A program made the translations under genes and the position numbers. From Legionella spiritensis (lineage in GTDB: Bacteria > Pseudomonadota > Gammaproteobacteria > Legionellales > Legionellaceae), in assembly GCF_900186965.1 (NCBI RefSeq), contig NZ_LT906457.1:2630501-2694500 (forward strand): DNA of 64,000 nucleotides, read 5' to 3'. Below the pieces are notes generated by a model. It made no database searches. It had not been told where the DNA came from and was given only the letters and a program-made list of their open reading frames with translations. Below are positions 52,280-60,142 of the stretch, one piece after another. Each line of letters begins with the position of its first letter. The stretch's first letter is position 1.

Positions 52280-53371
52280 TCAGCTTGTGCGAATAGATTG
52301 GATGGTTTGGATGTCATACTGTTTAGCAGGTTTGTATTCAAATTCACATTTACCATTGTTTGAACTGATAACAATTTCATCCCTGTCATCTGCTACGGTA
52401 ATTGGACCAGAATAGTAAGCATTCATCCCTTTGATAAAATCGTCCTTCGCTTGTTTTGTGGCTGGTATGGCGGGAACCAGGTGGGTAATAATTAAATTTT
52501 TCACTTTTGAAGCGGCAGCCATTTTTGCTAAAGCCAGGGTATCTGAATGATAATGGGCAGTTTGTTTATAAAACAATTCTGATATTTTTAGATTGGGCTG
52601 AGATTTAAATGCGTTTTGAATTATCTGGCCATAATAGTGACTGAAAGCTTCATTTATCAGTATGTCAGCATTTTTTGCTACCGTCGCCAAATTATTCATG
52701 ATTTTTGTATCACCGCTAATAACTATCTTGCAAGATTTATAATTTATTGTATATCCCAAAGCAGGGTATGCAGGATTATGGTTCACTCTAAATGGTGTTA
52801 ATTGGATGTTATTTGCTTTTAATAACGGTTCTCCTTCACCATCATAAGGTGCCGAAACCAAAACAGGATTGATTTGATTTGCTTTCAGGTTTAAAAGGCC
52901 CTCTCGATTTGTCGCTCTATATAATCCATCAAGCGCATATAATTGATTCAATGCCTCAACAATTTTCTTGACACCTGAAGGTCCATACAGTGTTAAAGCA
53001 GACTTTCTCCCAGATAGCCAGGACACATTGTTTAAATAACCAATGCCTGCCATATGATCTGAATGCCAGTGCGTAACAAAGATATTATTGATACTGCCAA
53101 GGGGTAAGCCTAACGCTCCCAGGTTTTGGGAGCCTCCTTCACCAACATCAATCATAAACATTTGATTGTCACCAACAACGGCTAAACATGAAGGTTTCCT
53201 GATGGATTGCATGGCTATTTCCGGATCGCCCGTACCACAAAAATAAATATGTAATTTACCATCATTTAAAATATTTGCTGGCGCAACTTGCTGCTTAAAA
53301 ACATGCATATCGGCATGCACCATATGACATATCAAAAAAGATAACAACGTGTACAATCCTAATCGCTTCAT
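52280..53371 (-). CDS. secreted MBL-fold hydrolase (RNase Z/arylsulfatase-like)
   Basis: 363 residues with a signal peptide ending near VHA-DM. The metal site is FVTHWHSDHMAGIGYL, with later histidines in VNHNPAYPALGYT, the aspartate in IVISGDT, and LIITHLVP near the C-terminus. This is the RNase Z-like MBL subfamily that also includes secreted arylsulfatases and phosphodiesterases; a signal peptide rules out tRNA processing. Its start lies 16 bases after the stop of the alpha/beta-hydrolase gene, forming an operon of two exported proteins. Substrate unknown. Confidence 0.87.
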   Translation of the reverse strand: MKRLGLYTLLSFLICHMVHADMHVFKQQVAPANILNDGKLHIYFCGTGDPEIAMQSIRKPSCLAVVGDNQMFMIDVGEGGSQNLGALGLPLGSINNIFVTHWHSDHMAGIGYLNNVSWLSGRKSALTLYGPSGVKKIVEALNQLYALDGLYRATNREGLLNLKANQINPVLVSAPYDGEGEPLLKANNIQLTPFRVNHNPAYPALGYTINYKSCKIVISGDTKIMNNLATVAKNADILINEAFSHYYGQIIQNAFKSQPNLKISELFYKQTAHYHSDTLALAKMAAASKVKNLIITHLVPAIPATKQAKDDFIKGMNAYYSGPITVADDRDEIVISSNNGKCEFEYKPAKQYDIQTIQSIRTS

Positions 53372-53387
53372 CTATATATCCTTCAGT

Positions 53388-54302
53388 CTAAATATTGTAT
53401 TTACATATTTGGCACTTTGGATTAACAAAGTTTTCAACAAGCTGGTTAAAGAGTTCTTTTCTTGTGGCAAAAACAAAATGATCAGCACCATTGATTTCAA
53501 CCAATTGTGCATCTTTGATATGTTGTCGCATATACAGGGCAACTGCCGGTACAACTTCTTTATCTAAAGACGACTGAATGATTAAAGTCTTGGCTTTTAT
53601 TTTGGACAACAATGGCCGATAATTTTCATAGGCAATATTATTAAAAAATGCTTTAAGTGTAACAACCCCACAATCGACGGTCATTTTTGTAAATAATTTC
53701 TTAATCGCTGTTAACTGCGCTTGGCAGTTTTCCTGCATAGCCGGTTTTAACAATGTCTGTGCAATCTCAGGCAAAGACTGTGTATCAAATGCCTGATTAA
53801 AATAATCAACCGCCTTTTTATCAAAGCCATAAGGCCAGTCCCTGGAAGTAGCAAATTGCGGTGAAGTATTGATTAATATCAATTTATCGGTCAAATTTGC
53901 ATGCTTTTTGGCAAACATCATGCCCACATGCCCACCTGTGGCAAAACCAATATAAACGACTTTGTTGATCTTTAATTCCTTTAATACAGCATGGATAGAA
54001 TCAGCATAAAACTCTGATAGATTGTTCATCTTATCATTTTTTAAAGGGGATGATTGTCCATATCCGGGTAAATCGACCGTTACAACACGGTATTTATGTT
54101 TAAAAAACTCAACCTGGCACTGCCAGGATTGGCTCGATAAAGGCAACCCATGTATGAATAAAAGTGTTTGTTGACCTCGACCTGCATCGTGATATGCAAC
54201 TTTATAGCCGTTATAATCAATAAACATATCTTTTTCCGCAGCATGTGTTGTTGACGTAAACAAAAAAATAAAGACCAGTAAAATGGATATTGCTCTCATC
54301 AT
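53388..54302 (-). CDS. secreted alpha/beta-hydrolase-fold protein lacking the nucleophile serine
   Basis: 304 residues with a signal peptide (cleavage near THA-AE). Overall it is a typical alpha/beta-hydrolase: LLFIHGLPLSSQSW (oxyanion HG), VDLPGYGQSS, acid in IIQSSLDKEVVP and histidine in INGADHFVF. The nucleophile elbow reads GFATGG where GxSxG is expected, so the serine is alanine. The codon is GCC and the surroundings are intact, so it looks like a real substitution rather than a frameshift. It may be a binding protein or inactive enzyme. Operon with the MBL-fold gene. Confidence 0.85.
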   Translation of the reverse strand: MMRAISILLVFIFLFTSTTHAAEKDMFIDYNGYKVAYHDAGRGQQTLLFIHGLPLSSQSWQCQVEFFKHKYRVVTVDLPGYGQSSPLKNDKMNNLSEFYADSIHAVLKELKINKVVYIGFATGGHVGMMFAKKHANLTDKLILINTSPQFATSRDWPYGFDKKAVDYFNQAFDTQSLPEIAQTLLKPAMQENCQAQLTAIKKLFTKMTVDCGVVTLKAFFNNIAYENYRPLLSKIKAKTLIIQSSLDKEVVPAVALYMRQHIKDAQLVEINGADHFVFATRKELFNQLVENFVNPKCQICKYNI

Positions 54303-54630
54303 TCAATCATTTGTTAATATCCCCAATTTATCTATATTGAACAATACACTTATAAATATCAATATGTTTCGTTTGGCAGTCGCAGTAGCGTAAAAATATC
54401 CAACATAGATTTATCAATTGATTAGCAAAAATAGTTGAGCCAGTTAAAAATCTGGATAATTGATTTATGACTAAGAGATTTCAACTCAAAAATACTTGGC
54501 AGTTCATGGCGAGATTGACAGTATCATGAGCGCAATGAAAAATCTTTCCTTCATAGAAATCAGTAACTGAGGAAATTGAAAATATTCTCATTAGATGTAG
54601 CGTTGAAACATTCAACCAATTACTAGTGCC

Positions 54631-55263
54631 TTATCCGCATTCAATGCGTGGGTAAATTGATTTCAGTTTGTGACGTGCATTATCGATGCTGAATTGCCAG
54701 TTAACCCCTTTCTGCTTCTGATTTGTTTTTTGTGCCCAAGCGCGTGTTTCTTCTGCCAAAAGCTCAATACTGCCAAACCGTCTGTTATTGATACACTGAC
54801 TGGTCATGGCGCTGAGCTCGCATTCTGCAATATTCAACCAGCTACCATGTTTTGGGGTATGGTGAAACTCGATTTTCCGCACAATTTCGCGTGCTTTTTC
54901 CGCAGGGAATGCCTCATAGAATGCACCGCGTGTATGCGTATTCAAGTTGTCGCAAACCAGAATAATTTTGTCAGCACTTGCATATTGGGTACGTATCAAC
55001 TGTTCCATTTCTATAGCCCAATCTATCTTTGTGCGGCGAGAACGCACGCTAACCGTCCGGGTTCCAGCAAGGGGTTCTGTAAACATGAATATGGATGCCG
55101 TTCCTGCCCGCTCATATTCATAGTCAACGCGTTTTGGATGATGTCTTGTTGCTGAAATCGGTGTTCTTGTTTCATTCAGAAGCTGGATAGGTTGTTCATC
55201 CATGCAAATTACCGGTACCAGTGGATTGAAAGAGCGTGAGTAAATTTCAAGAACATCCTCCAT
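54631..55263 (-). CDS. IS630 transposase, catalytic DDE part (orfB)
   Basis: 210 residues from the first internal ATG; the true product probably begins by frameshift from orfA. The DDE catalytic residues are in VPVICMDEQPIQLL, IILVCDNLNTHTRGAFYEAF and HGSWLNIAECELSAM. It ends 5 bases inside the left terminal repeat. It appears intact apart from the frameshift. Confidence 0.88.
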   Translation of the reverse strand: MEDVLEIYSRSFNPLVPVICMDEQPIQLLNETRTPISATRHHPKRVDYEYERAGTASIFMFTEPLAGTRTVSVRSRRTKIDWAIEMEQLIRTQYASADKIILVCDNLNTHTRGAFYEAFPAEKAREIVRKIEFHHTPKHGSWLNIAECELSAMTSQCINNRRFGSIELLAEETRAWAQKTNQKQKGVNWQFSIDNARHKLKSIYPRIECG

Positions 55264-55325
55264 GCCTGCCGCAAATTCACCGTCCGATTCTGGCGGAATA
55301 ACCCAGTACTCAAGTTTCTTGCGGG

Positions 55326-55766
55326 TCAGACCGTTTTTTTTAGAATGCCCCTGATCGTTTCTCTGCCTATGGTATCCACTATCTCGAGTCTTATCATTTC
55401 ATCCCTGAGAAGACTCAGAGTCCAGCTTCCATACCCACCAGGTGGCGTTCCAAGACGCATCGCTATTAATTGCGCTTCCTGTTCTCCAGATAGCCGTCTT
55501 GCCCGGGGTGGATTCTTTGGTTTTTTTCCATTGAGCGCAGTGTCAAATCCTTCCAATACAAGACGCTTGCGTACATCCTCAACAGTTTGTATGCGACAGT
55601 CAAATGCTTCGGCTATCTTGGCGTCAGGCCAGTTGACCCCATTAACATCTGCTTTCAACAATATCTGTGCGCGCTTTACTTTCTGCGGACTACCTCTCAG
55701 TTTCTTCACTACTCCTTCAAGCTCAACCCTTTCTTCTGGCGACAGGCGCACTATATATTTTTTCAT
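55326..55766 (-). CDS. IS630 transposase, N-terminal HTH part (orfA)
   Basis: 146 residues. The N-terminal helix-turn-helix half of an IS630-type transposase: VKKLRGSPQKVKRAQILLKA, DAKIAEAFDCRIQTVEDVRKR and LGTPPGGYGSWTLSLLRDEM. It ends GILKKTV at a run of eight A (55333-55340 on the plus strand as T8). Slipping back one base continues into KKNGLTRKKLEYWVIPPESD, which is the expected family sequence and reads straight into orfB. Programmed -1 frameshifting or transcript slippage is therefore likely. Confidence 0.88.
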   Translation of the reverse strand: MKKYIVRLSPEERVELEGVVKKLRGSPQKVKRAQILLKADVNGVNWPDAKIAEAFDCRIQTVEDVRKRLVLEGFDTALNGKKPKNPPRARRLSGEQEAQLIAMRLGTPPGGYGSWTLSLLRDEMIRLEIVDTIGRETIRGILKKTV

Positions 55767-56089
55767 AACTTCCTGTACTGATAAAAAACATCAGCACGAA
55801 AAGTATCTCTTCAGATTGCACAATTCAAGATGTTTATCCATTTCTGCTAATATTTCTTTTAGAATAGTATTATTTTACCCACGTGTTGAATGCGGATAAG
55901 GCACTAGGTGTTTCCTGCATCTTTTCTAGAATTGAATTGTAAACAATAGATATAGGTGCATCCTTGGGCTTATACCTTGTTCTTGGTCCGCCGTTACGGT
56001 TCGTGCTTCCTGGGGCCAATTTAGGGCATACACCAGATTTGACAATAACTCGTAAATTTGCTAAAAAATTTAAAGCCTGGGAAATTTTT

Positions 56090-56608
56090 ATGCCACAAGA
56101 TGACACTCACGTATGTTCCAAGAAGAAGATTAATAATTATTTCCTAATAGCATTAATATTCATAATTGTTATTAGTCTATGCTTCTATATTTACTTTAAA
56201 AATTTAAATGTATTGCTTACTACTTCATGCCCAAGTGTAACAGAGGTTCAGACAGTAATTATTAAGAACTCCATGATTCCAGGTAATAGTAAATATTGGC
56301 GAGACATAAATGGATTTAAATGGAAAATTGAAATACCTGAAACAGTAAAAAATCCTCCTATAGTAAGTGGATTTTACATGGCTTACTCACAAAATATTCT
56401 TAGTTTAAGGTGTGCATATAAGGTATACAAATCAAGCAATAAATATGATGCCATAATTGCGTCAGGACAATTTAATACTAATAATCCCATTAAAATCCCG
56501 ATGACTAAGCCATGGATAACATCTGCTCAGGGATTTGATAAATTTTGTCAAAAAAATCCTCAGGATTGTACTTTTAAATTGTTAAAATCAAGCCCAAGTA
56601 CGCATTAA
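56090..56608 (+). CDS. single-span membrane-anchored hypothetical protein
   Basis: 172 residues. One hydrophobic segment (NNYFLIALIFIIVISLCFYI) near the N-terminus acts as signal anchor; the rest would be periplasmic. The outer part starts TTSCPSVTEVQ and has WRDINGFKWKIEIPE and further cysteines (SLRCAYK, DKFCQKNPQDCTF), suggesting disulfides. The CPS-x-x-x-V start followed by an NG-x-x-W segment recalls small secreted DUF3757-like proteins, but I would not assign it. ATG 56090 has GGGAAA upstream; the frame extends to 55964 through DNA shared with a disrupted frame. Confidence 0.6.
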   Translation: MPQDDTHVCSKKKINNYFLIALIFIIVISLCFYIYFKNLNVLLTTSCPSVTEVQTVIIKNSMIPGNSKYWRDINGFKWKIEIPETVKNPPIVSGFYMAYSQNILSLRCAYKVYKSSNKYDAIIASGQFNTNNPIKIPMTKPWITSAQGFDKFCQKNPQDCTFKLLKSSPSTH

Positions 56609-56755
56609 AGATTCTGATGCTTTGTTGTATTACTACCCGCGCTGTTTTCGGGAGAGGATCAGTACCGAATTTGCAAGCCATTTATTTTGCTATTGCCATT
56701 GCAGAAAAGGATGCATTAAGTCGCTGATGTGGTCAAGTAAATTTGTACACCCCAG

Positions 56756-57592
56756 TTAAGCCACGTTTTTCATTAACCCCCAGAATCTGTTTTCAAATTG
56801 ATTCGGACTTTGATAACCCAAAAACGAATGCAACCTTTGATTATTATAAAACATGGTCATGTAATCCAGAATATCCTGTTTTGCCTCGCGTCTGGTTTGA
56901 TAATTACGCCAATGAATTAATTGATTTTTCAAGCGGCTGAAAAAGCTCTCAGCAACACTATTATCCCAGCAATCGCCTTTTTTACTCATGCTGCCCACAA
57001 GACCATGCTGATTGAGCAAGTCACGATATTGTTTGCTGGCATATTGTGAGCCTCTATCGGAATGCACGATAAGGCCTGCTTTGGGCTTTCTTTGCCAAAT
57101 TGCCATGGTTAACGCATCACAAACCGTGTCGGCCTTCATTCTTGAACTCATGTTCCAGCCAACCACTTTTCGGGAAAACAAGTCAATCATCACCGTCAGG
57201 TATAGCCAGCCCTCATGGGTCGGGATATAGGTAATATCAGACACATAAGCACGATTGGGTTCATTGACATTAAATTGCCTGTTTAAAACATTATCAAAAA
57301 CAGGCTGATTATGATTACTGTTTGTTGTTACCTTGTATTTCTTTTTATAGCGAACAAAAACACCAGCCTCACGCATCAAACTGCGGGTTTTTCTTCGACC
57401 AACCGGGTAGCCAAGAGCATTCAGCGCCTTTCTTATCCTGCGATTTCCATACGAGAATTTGCTGGATTCTGATATTTTTTTAACCCAATCCAATAACCCC
57501 TGATGTTCTGGTTTATTTGCCGGTCTTGTCCGTTTTCGTTTTTGATAACTATAGTATCCGGATGGAGTAACGCCCATTAGCCGGCACATCAT
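56756..57592 (-). CDS. IS3-family transposase OrfB
   Basis: 278 residues with an integrase-type DDE core: [39 protein letters not shown] and [20 protein letters not shown]. Start region [18 protein letters not shown]. It appears intact and is normally expressed as an OrfA-OrfB frameshift fusion. Confidence 0.92.
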   Translation of the reverse strand: MMCRLMGVTPSGYYSYQKRKRTRPANKPEHQGLLDWVKKISESSKFSYGNRRIRKALNALGYPVGRRKTRSLMREAGVFVRYKKKYKVTTNSNHNQPVFDNVLNRQFNVNEPNRAYVSDITYIPTHEGWLYLTVMIDLFSRKVVGWNMSSRMKADTVCDALTMAIWQRKPKAGLIVHSDRGSQYASKQYRDLLNQHGLVGSMSKKGDCWDNSVAESFFSRLKNQLIHWRNYQTRREAKQDILDYMTMFYNNQRLHSFLGYQSPNQFENRFWGLMKNVA

Positions 57593-57636
57593 GCCAACTG
57601 GCCAGGTCTTCTTATGCCGGGCGATAAACGAATATT

Positions 57637-57930
57637 TTATTTCGCTTCTTTCGCAAAGAAGACCGTCGCCTTTTTTAAAATTTCTTTCTCCATTGTCAGG
57701 CGACGAACTTCCTCTCGTAATTGACGAATTTCACTCTGTTCAGCAGTTAACTTCCCATTACCCCGGAAAGCCAAATTATCTTTATCAGCCAATTCTCGAA
57801 TCCAGCGGCTCAGAATAGTTGAATGAATACCCAGGCTCCTCGCTGCTTCAGAACAGGTATATCCTTGTTCAGTGACCAGACTAATTGCATCCAGTTTAAA
57901 TTTTTTTGTATATTTTCTTCTCATAGACAT
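57637..57930 (-). CDS. IS3-family transposase OrfA
   Basis: 97 residues with HTH start [20 protein letters not shown], then [22 protein letters not shown] and a leucine-zipper tail [27 protein letters not shown] lies at KKA near the end and is the usual -1 frameshift site that makes the OrfAB transposase. ATG 57930 has GGAG upstream. Confidence 0.9.
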   Translation of the reverse strand: MSMRRKYTKKFKLDAISLVTEQGYTCSEAARSLGIHSTILSRWIRELADKDNLAFRGNGKLTAEQSEIRQLREEVRRLTMEKEILKKATVFFAKEAK

Positions 57931-57993
57931 ATTGAACTCCAATTAAGCAAATTATCTCTTAACTGGGCTGTCCAAATCAATTAGACCACGTCA

Positions 57994-58082
57994 TCCTTTT
58001 CTGCTCGCTCAACTGCTTGATCTTTAAACTGGGGACTATACTTTTTTCTTTCTCTTTTTACTTCTGCTTTATTATTGTTCAT
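57994..58082 (-). pseudogene. truncated orfA of a second IS3-type element
   Basis: On the minus strand, from an ATG at 58082 with AGAGG upstream, the frame reads KKYSPQFKDQAVERAEKDD, an IS3-type OrfA start, and is cut by the IS3 insertion after about 29 codons. The rest was not found on the other side, although the 13-base GCAGAAAAGGATG recurs there (56701-56713). Confidence 0.7.
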
Positions 58083-58223
58083 TGATTACCTCTGGTTAAG
58101 ATTTTACTCTCTTAACAAGGTGTCCATCAATTCAAGGCAAGATCAGACATCTGTTTTTCAGCGTATTCTTTTTTGTCCCGAAATATCTTTAAAAGCGAAA
58201 ATGCAAACCAAAGTGCTCGCATT

Positions 58224-59213
58224 TCAATTTGGACTTATTAAACAAGGTTTGCTATTTAATTTTTCAAGCAGATCGCAGAGAGCAAAGTGACTTCTCATGG
58301 CAAATGCCTCCTCAGGAGTGATTAACTCTTCTCTTAACGCCTGTATGCCATTATCCGAAAATAGCGCATCAAGATATCCCGTATGTTCAGGCAAATCCAT
58401 GGTCTGTTCATAGGAGATTAATTTCTCTCTTAAAGCCTGCAGGCCATTATCTGTGACAAGATAAGAGAAATAATGTAGTTCCTGCTTGTTGTTTAACATT
58501 TCCAAGGTGATTAGTTTTTCTCTTAAAGCTTGCATCCCATTCTCACTAAACAGATGAGTCAGAGATTTTGCTGGTAGCTTCTTAACCTGATCAAAAGTAA
58601 CTAATCCCTCTCTTAGTGCGTTTATTCCAATATCACCCAGCAGATGATCAATATGCTCCCATTCTGGAATCTCAAGAGCTCCCCGTCGGTTTGTTATTGG
58701 CAGAGACTCGAACTGCTCAATGGTGATTAATTTTTCTCTTAATGCTTGCAAGCAATTACCCTTTAAAAGGATGCTCTTAATCGACAGCTTATCACTATCC
58801 CAATCAAAATCAGAACGTAATTGCTCAAGTGACACTAATCCTTCTCGCAGTGCCATGATAACATTGTCACTACTGAAATCAATTGGGGAATAATTTTCTT
58901 TCTGCTCCTCCGGAACCAGTGCCTTGAACCGATTGTCACGGTCTAGATTCCAGATATGTTGAATATCTTCAGCCAAGGACAAATTATAACCCTCATTAAC
59001 CATTTTTTGTAATCGTATATCCAATTTTTTTATTCTCATTGTTGTAACATAGTCATCCCAATTTTTAGTGCCACTACTTTCGATAATCAGCTCGTGTACA
59101 AAGGCGTTTGTTTCTTTACAGAGCACTGAGAAATTCAATAATTCTTTTTGGGAATTGCCAAGAATTTTTTTAACAATAAATAGGTCGGCCTTGCTGAAAA
59201 ATGATAATGCCAT
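58224..59213 (-). CDS. F-box-like protein with six ALRE repeats (effector candidate)
   Basis: 329 residues. The N-terminus (LFIVKKILGNSQKELLNFSV then LCKETNAFV) resembles an F-box, the SKP1-binding motif that Legionella effectors use to recruit host ubiquitin ligase. The C-terminal two thirds contain six copies of a roughly 30-42-residue repeat with core ALREGLVTxEQ (positions about 126, 162, 204, 234, 265 and 297 from the upstream ATG). The repeats probably form a helical solenoid for binding. ATG 59213 has GAGAA upstream; an earlier ATG at 59228 is possible. Substrate recognition is inferred, and the F-box match is loose. Confidence 0.72.
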   Translation of the reverse strand: MALSFFSKADLFIVKKILGNSQKELLNFSVLCKETNAFVHELIIESSGTKNWDDYVTTMRIKKLDIRLQKMVNEGYNLSLAEDIQHIWNLDRDNRFKALVPEEQKENYSPIDFSSDNVIMALREGLVSLEQLRSDFDWDSDKLSIKSILLKGNCLQALREKLITIEQFESLPITNRRGALEIPEWEHIDHLLGDIGINALREGLVTFDQVKKLPAKSLTHLFSENGMQALREKLITLEMLNNKQELHYFSYLVTDNGLQALREKLISYEQTMDLPEHTGYLDALFSDNGIQALREELITPEEAFAMRSHFALCDLLEKLNSKPCLISPN

Positions 59214-59273
59214 AATATATATTCTCATTAAATTTTAAAATATTTTAACATATAGTTTAAATATTGGTCAATC

Positions 59274-59429
59274 ATGGTGGCGCCAGTTTTTGAGAACCTG
59301 CCGGGAATCGCCCAATATATTGGCGGTAGTCTAACTCTCACAGATTTTGGACTGGTGTTAATACATAAACTAAAAGCACCCAAAAGCCCTGCCATTATCT
59401 TTCCAAAAGGCGAGCCTTCCGGAGTTTAA
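59274..59429 (+). pseudogene. C-terminal remnant resembling an EamA/DMT transporter
   Basis: 51 codons; ENLPGIAQYIGGSLTLTDFG and LVLIHKL look like the last spans of an EamA-type drug/metabolite transporter. The last 13 codons overlap the trmH-like remnant on the other strand. No upstream part is present. Confidence 0.4.
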
Positions 59430-59526
59430 TATGCCGACTGCAATAAGATAATAAAGCGATCACGATTGATGCTGCCGCCACCGATACATTTAAGCTTTCA
59501 ACCAATTCCACCGGTTGATCCGGCAT
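59395..59526 (-). pseudogene. C-terminal remnant of a TrmH/SpoU tRNA methyltransferase
   Basis: 43 codons from 59526. VELVESLNVSVAAASIVIAL is the conserved C-terminal SAM-site motif (ESLNVSVAAA) of SpoU-type rRNA/tRNA 2'-O-methyltransferases. The N-terminal 150 or so residues are absent, so this is a gene end left by rearrangement. Confidence 0.65.
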
Positions 59527-59656
59527 AGTGAGTAAGTAACAATTGTTCTATAATGTAAAAAGAAATTATGGAGTTTTATATTAAAGGCAAAAAGGATTGC
59601 GCGTGACAGGGTAATCTCCCCGAAAAATAATAACAATGTTGAATTTATGAGTAATC

Positions 59657-60019
59657 ATGAACAAACATAGTGAGCTAATTGATTGTTACTTAAACTGGTA
59701 TCGCACCCAAAAAGAGGAATATTGGTGGGCATGGGAGGAAGTTGATATAAAACGAAACCCGGATGATTTACCGTTTATTTTTCAACTGATACAAGCTTGT
59801 CAAAATGATGAGGAAATTGCCTATGTAGCGGCAGGACCGTTACATGATTTATTTCGCACCCATCATCTAGCTATTAAATCAGCACTGGATATTATGGTCC
59901 GAGGTGATATGAACATGCGGAAGGCCATTCAAGCTCTAATCTTTGCAGAGGGTTCTTCAGAGAGAAAAACCCTGAATGAAATTTTAAATAAATATGGCTT
60001 ACATTATGCAAGTTTATAG
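59657..60019 (+). CDS. DUF6869-like small protein
   Basis: 120 residues, soluble. The pattern EEYWWAWEEVDIKRNPDDLP, then FQLIQACQNDEEIAYVAAGPLHDLF matches my memory of the DUF6869 family, a small helical protein found singly in bacterial genomes, often in accessory regions or near toxin-type genes. No signal peptide. It stands alone between the F-box-like and ankyrin genes. Confidence 0.72.
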   Translation: MNKHSELIDCYLNWYRTQKEEYWWAWEEVDIKRNPDDLPFIFQLIQACQNDEEIAYVAAGPLHDLFRTHHLAIKSALDIMVRGDMNMRKAIQALIFAEGSSERKTLNEILNKYGLHYASL

Positions 60020-60142
60020 AGGCTCTTCCCCAAATACGGGGGCACTAATCAAGAACACAAAACTTTAACCTGATCCTCTCCCGACAATCCAGCATACGAC
60101 AGTCCTCACCATTGCGACCGGCGAATTTCTCCGGTGCGTTAT

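Larger units (their letters stand above)
54626..55904 (-). mobile_element. IS630-family insertion sequence
   Basis: 1,279 bases flanked by TA on both sides, the IS630 target. Terminal inverted repeats of about 31 bases begin GTGCCTTATCCGCATTCAA at both ends and diverge slightly (TGCGTGGG versus CACGTGGG). It carries two transposase frames on the minus strand separated by a frameshift site. Confidence 0.88.
54481..56106 (-). pseudogene. frame interrupted by the IS630-type element
   Basis: On the minus strand a frame from 56106 runs into the right end of the IS element (55904). Removing the element and one TA copy joins it in frame to 54625-54481, giving about 116 codons with one stop at the end. 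The part before the insertion (GSTNRNGGPRTRYKPKDAPI) looks protein-like but I do not recognise it. It may be chance. Confidence 0.3.
56725..57993 (-). mobile_element. IS3-family insertion sequence
   Basis: 1,269 bases ending TGATGTGGTC at the left and, inverted, TGACGTGGTC at the right; the terminal repeats also share CCCAGTTAAG further in. Two overlapping-frame transposase genes on the minus strand. No clear target duplication. It interrupts the orfA of another IS3-type element (57994-58082). Confidence 0.85.

Noticed and set aside
54670-55899. Two long plus-strand frames (161 and 184 codons) opposite the IS630 transposase
   Set aside because: Antisense shadows of the transposase with no ribosome-binding site.
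59229-59260. TTAAAATA-type tandem upstream of the F-box-like gene
   Set aside because: Spacing is 10 rather than 11 and the stretch is simply AT-rich.
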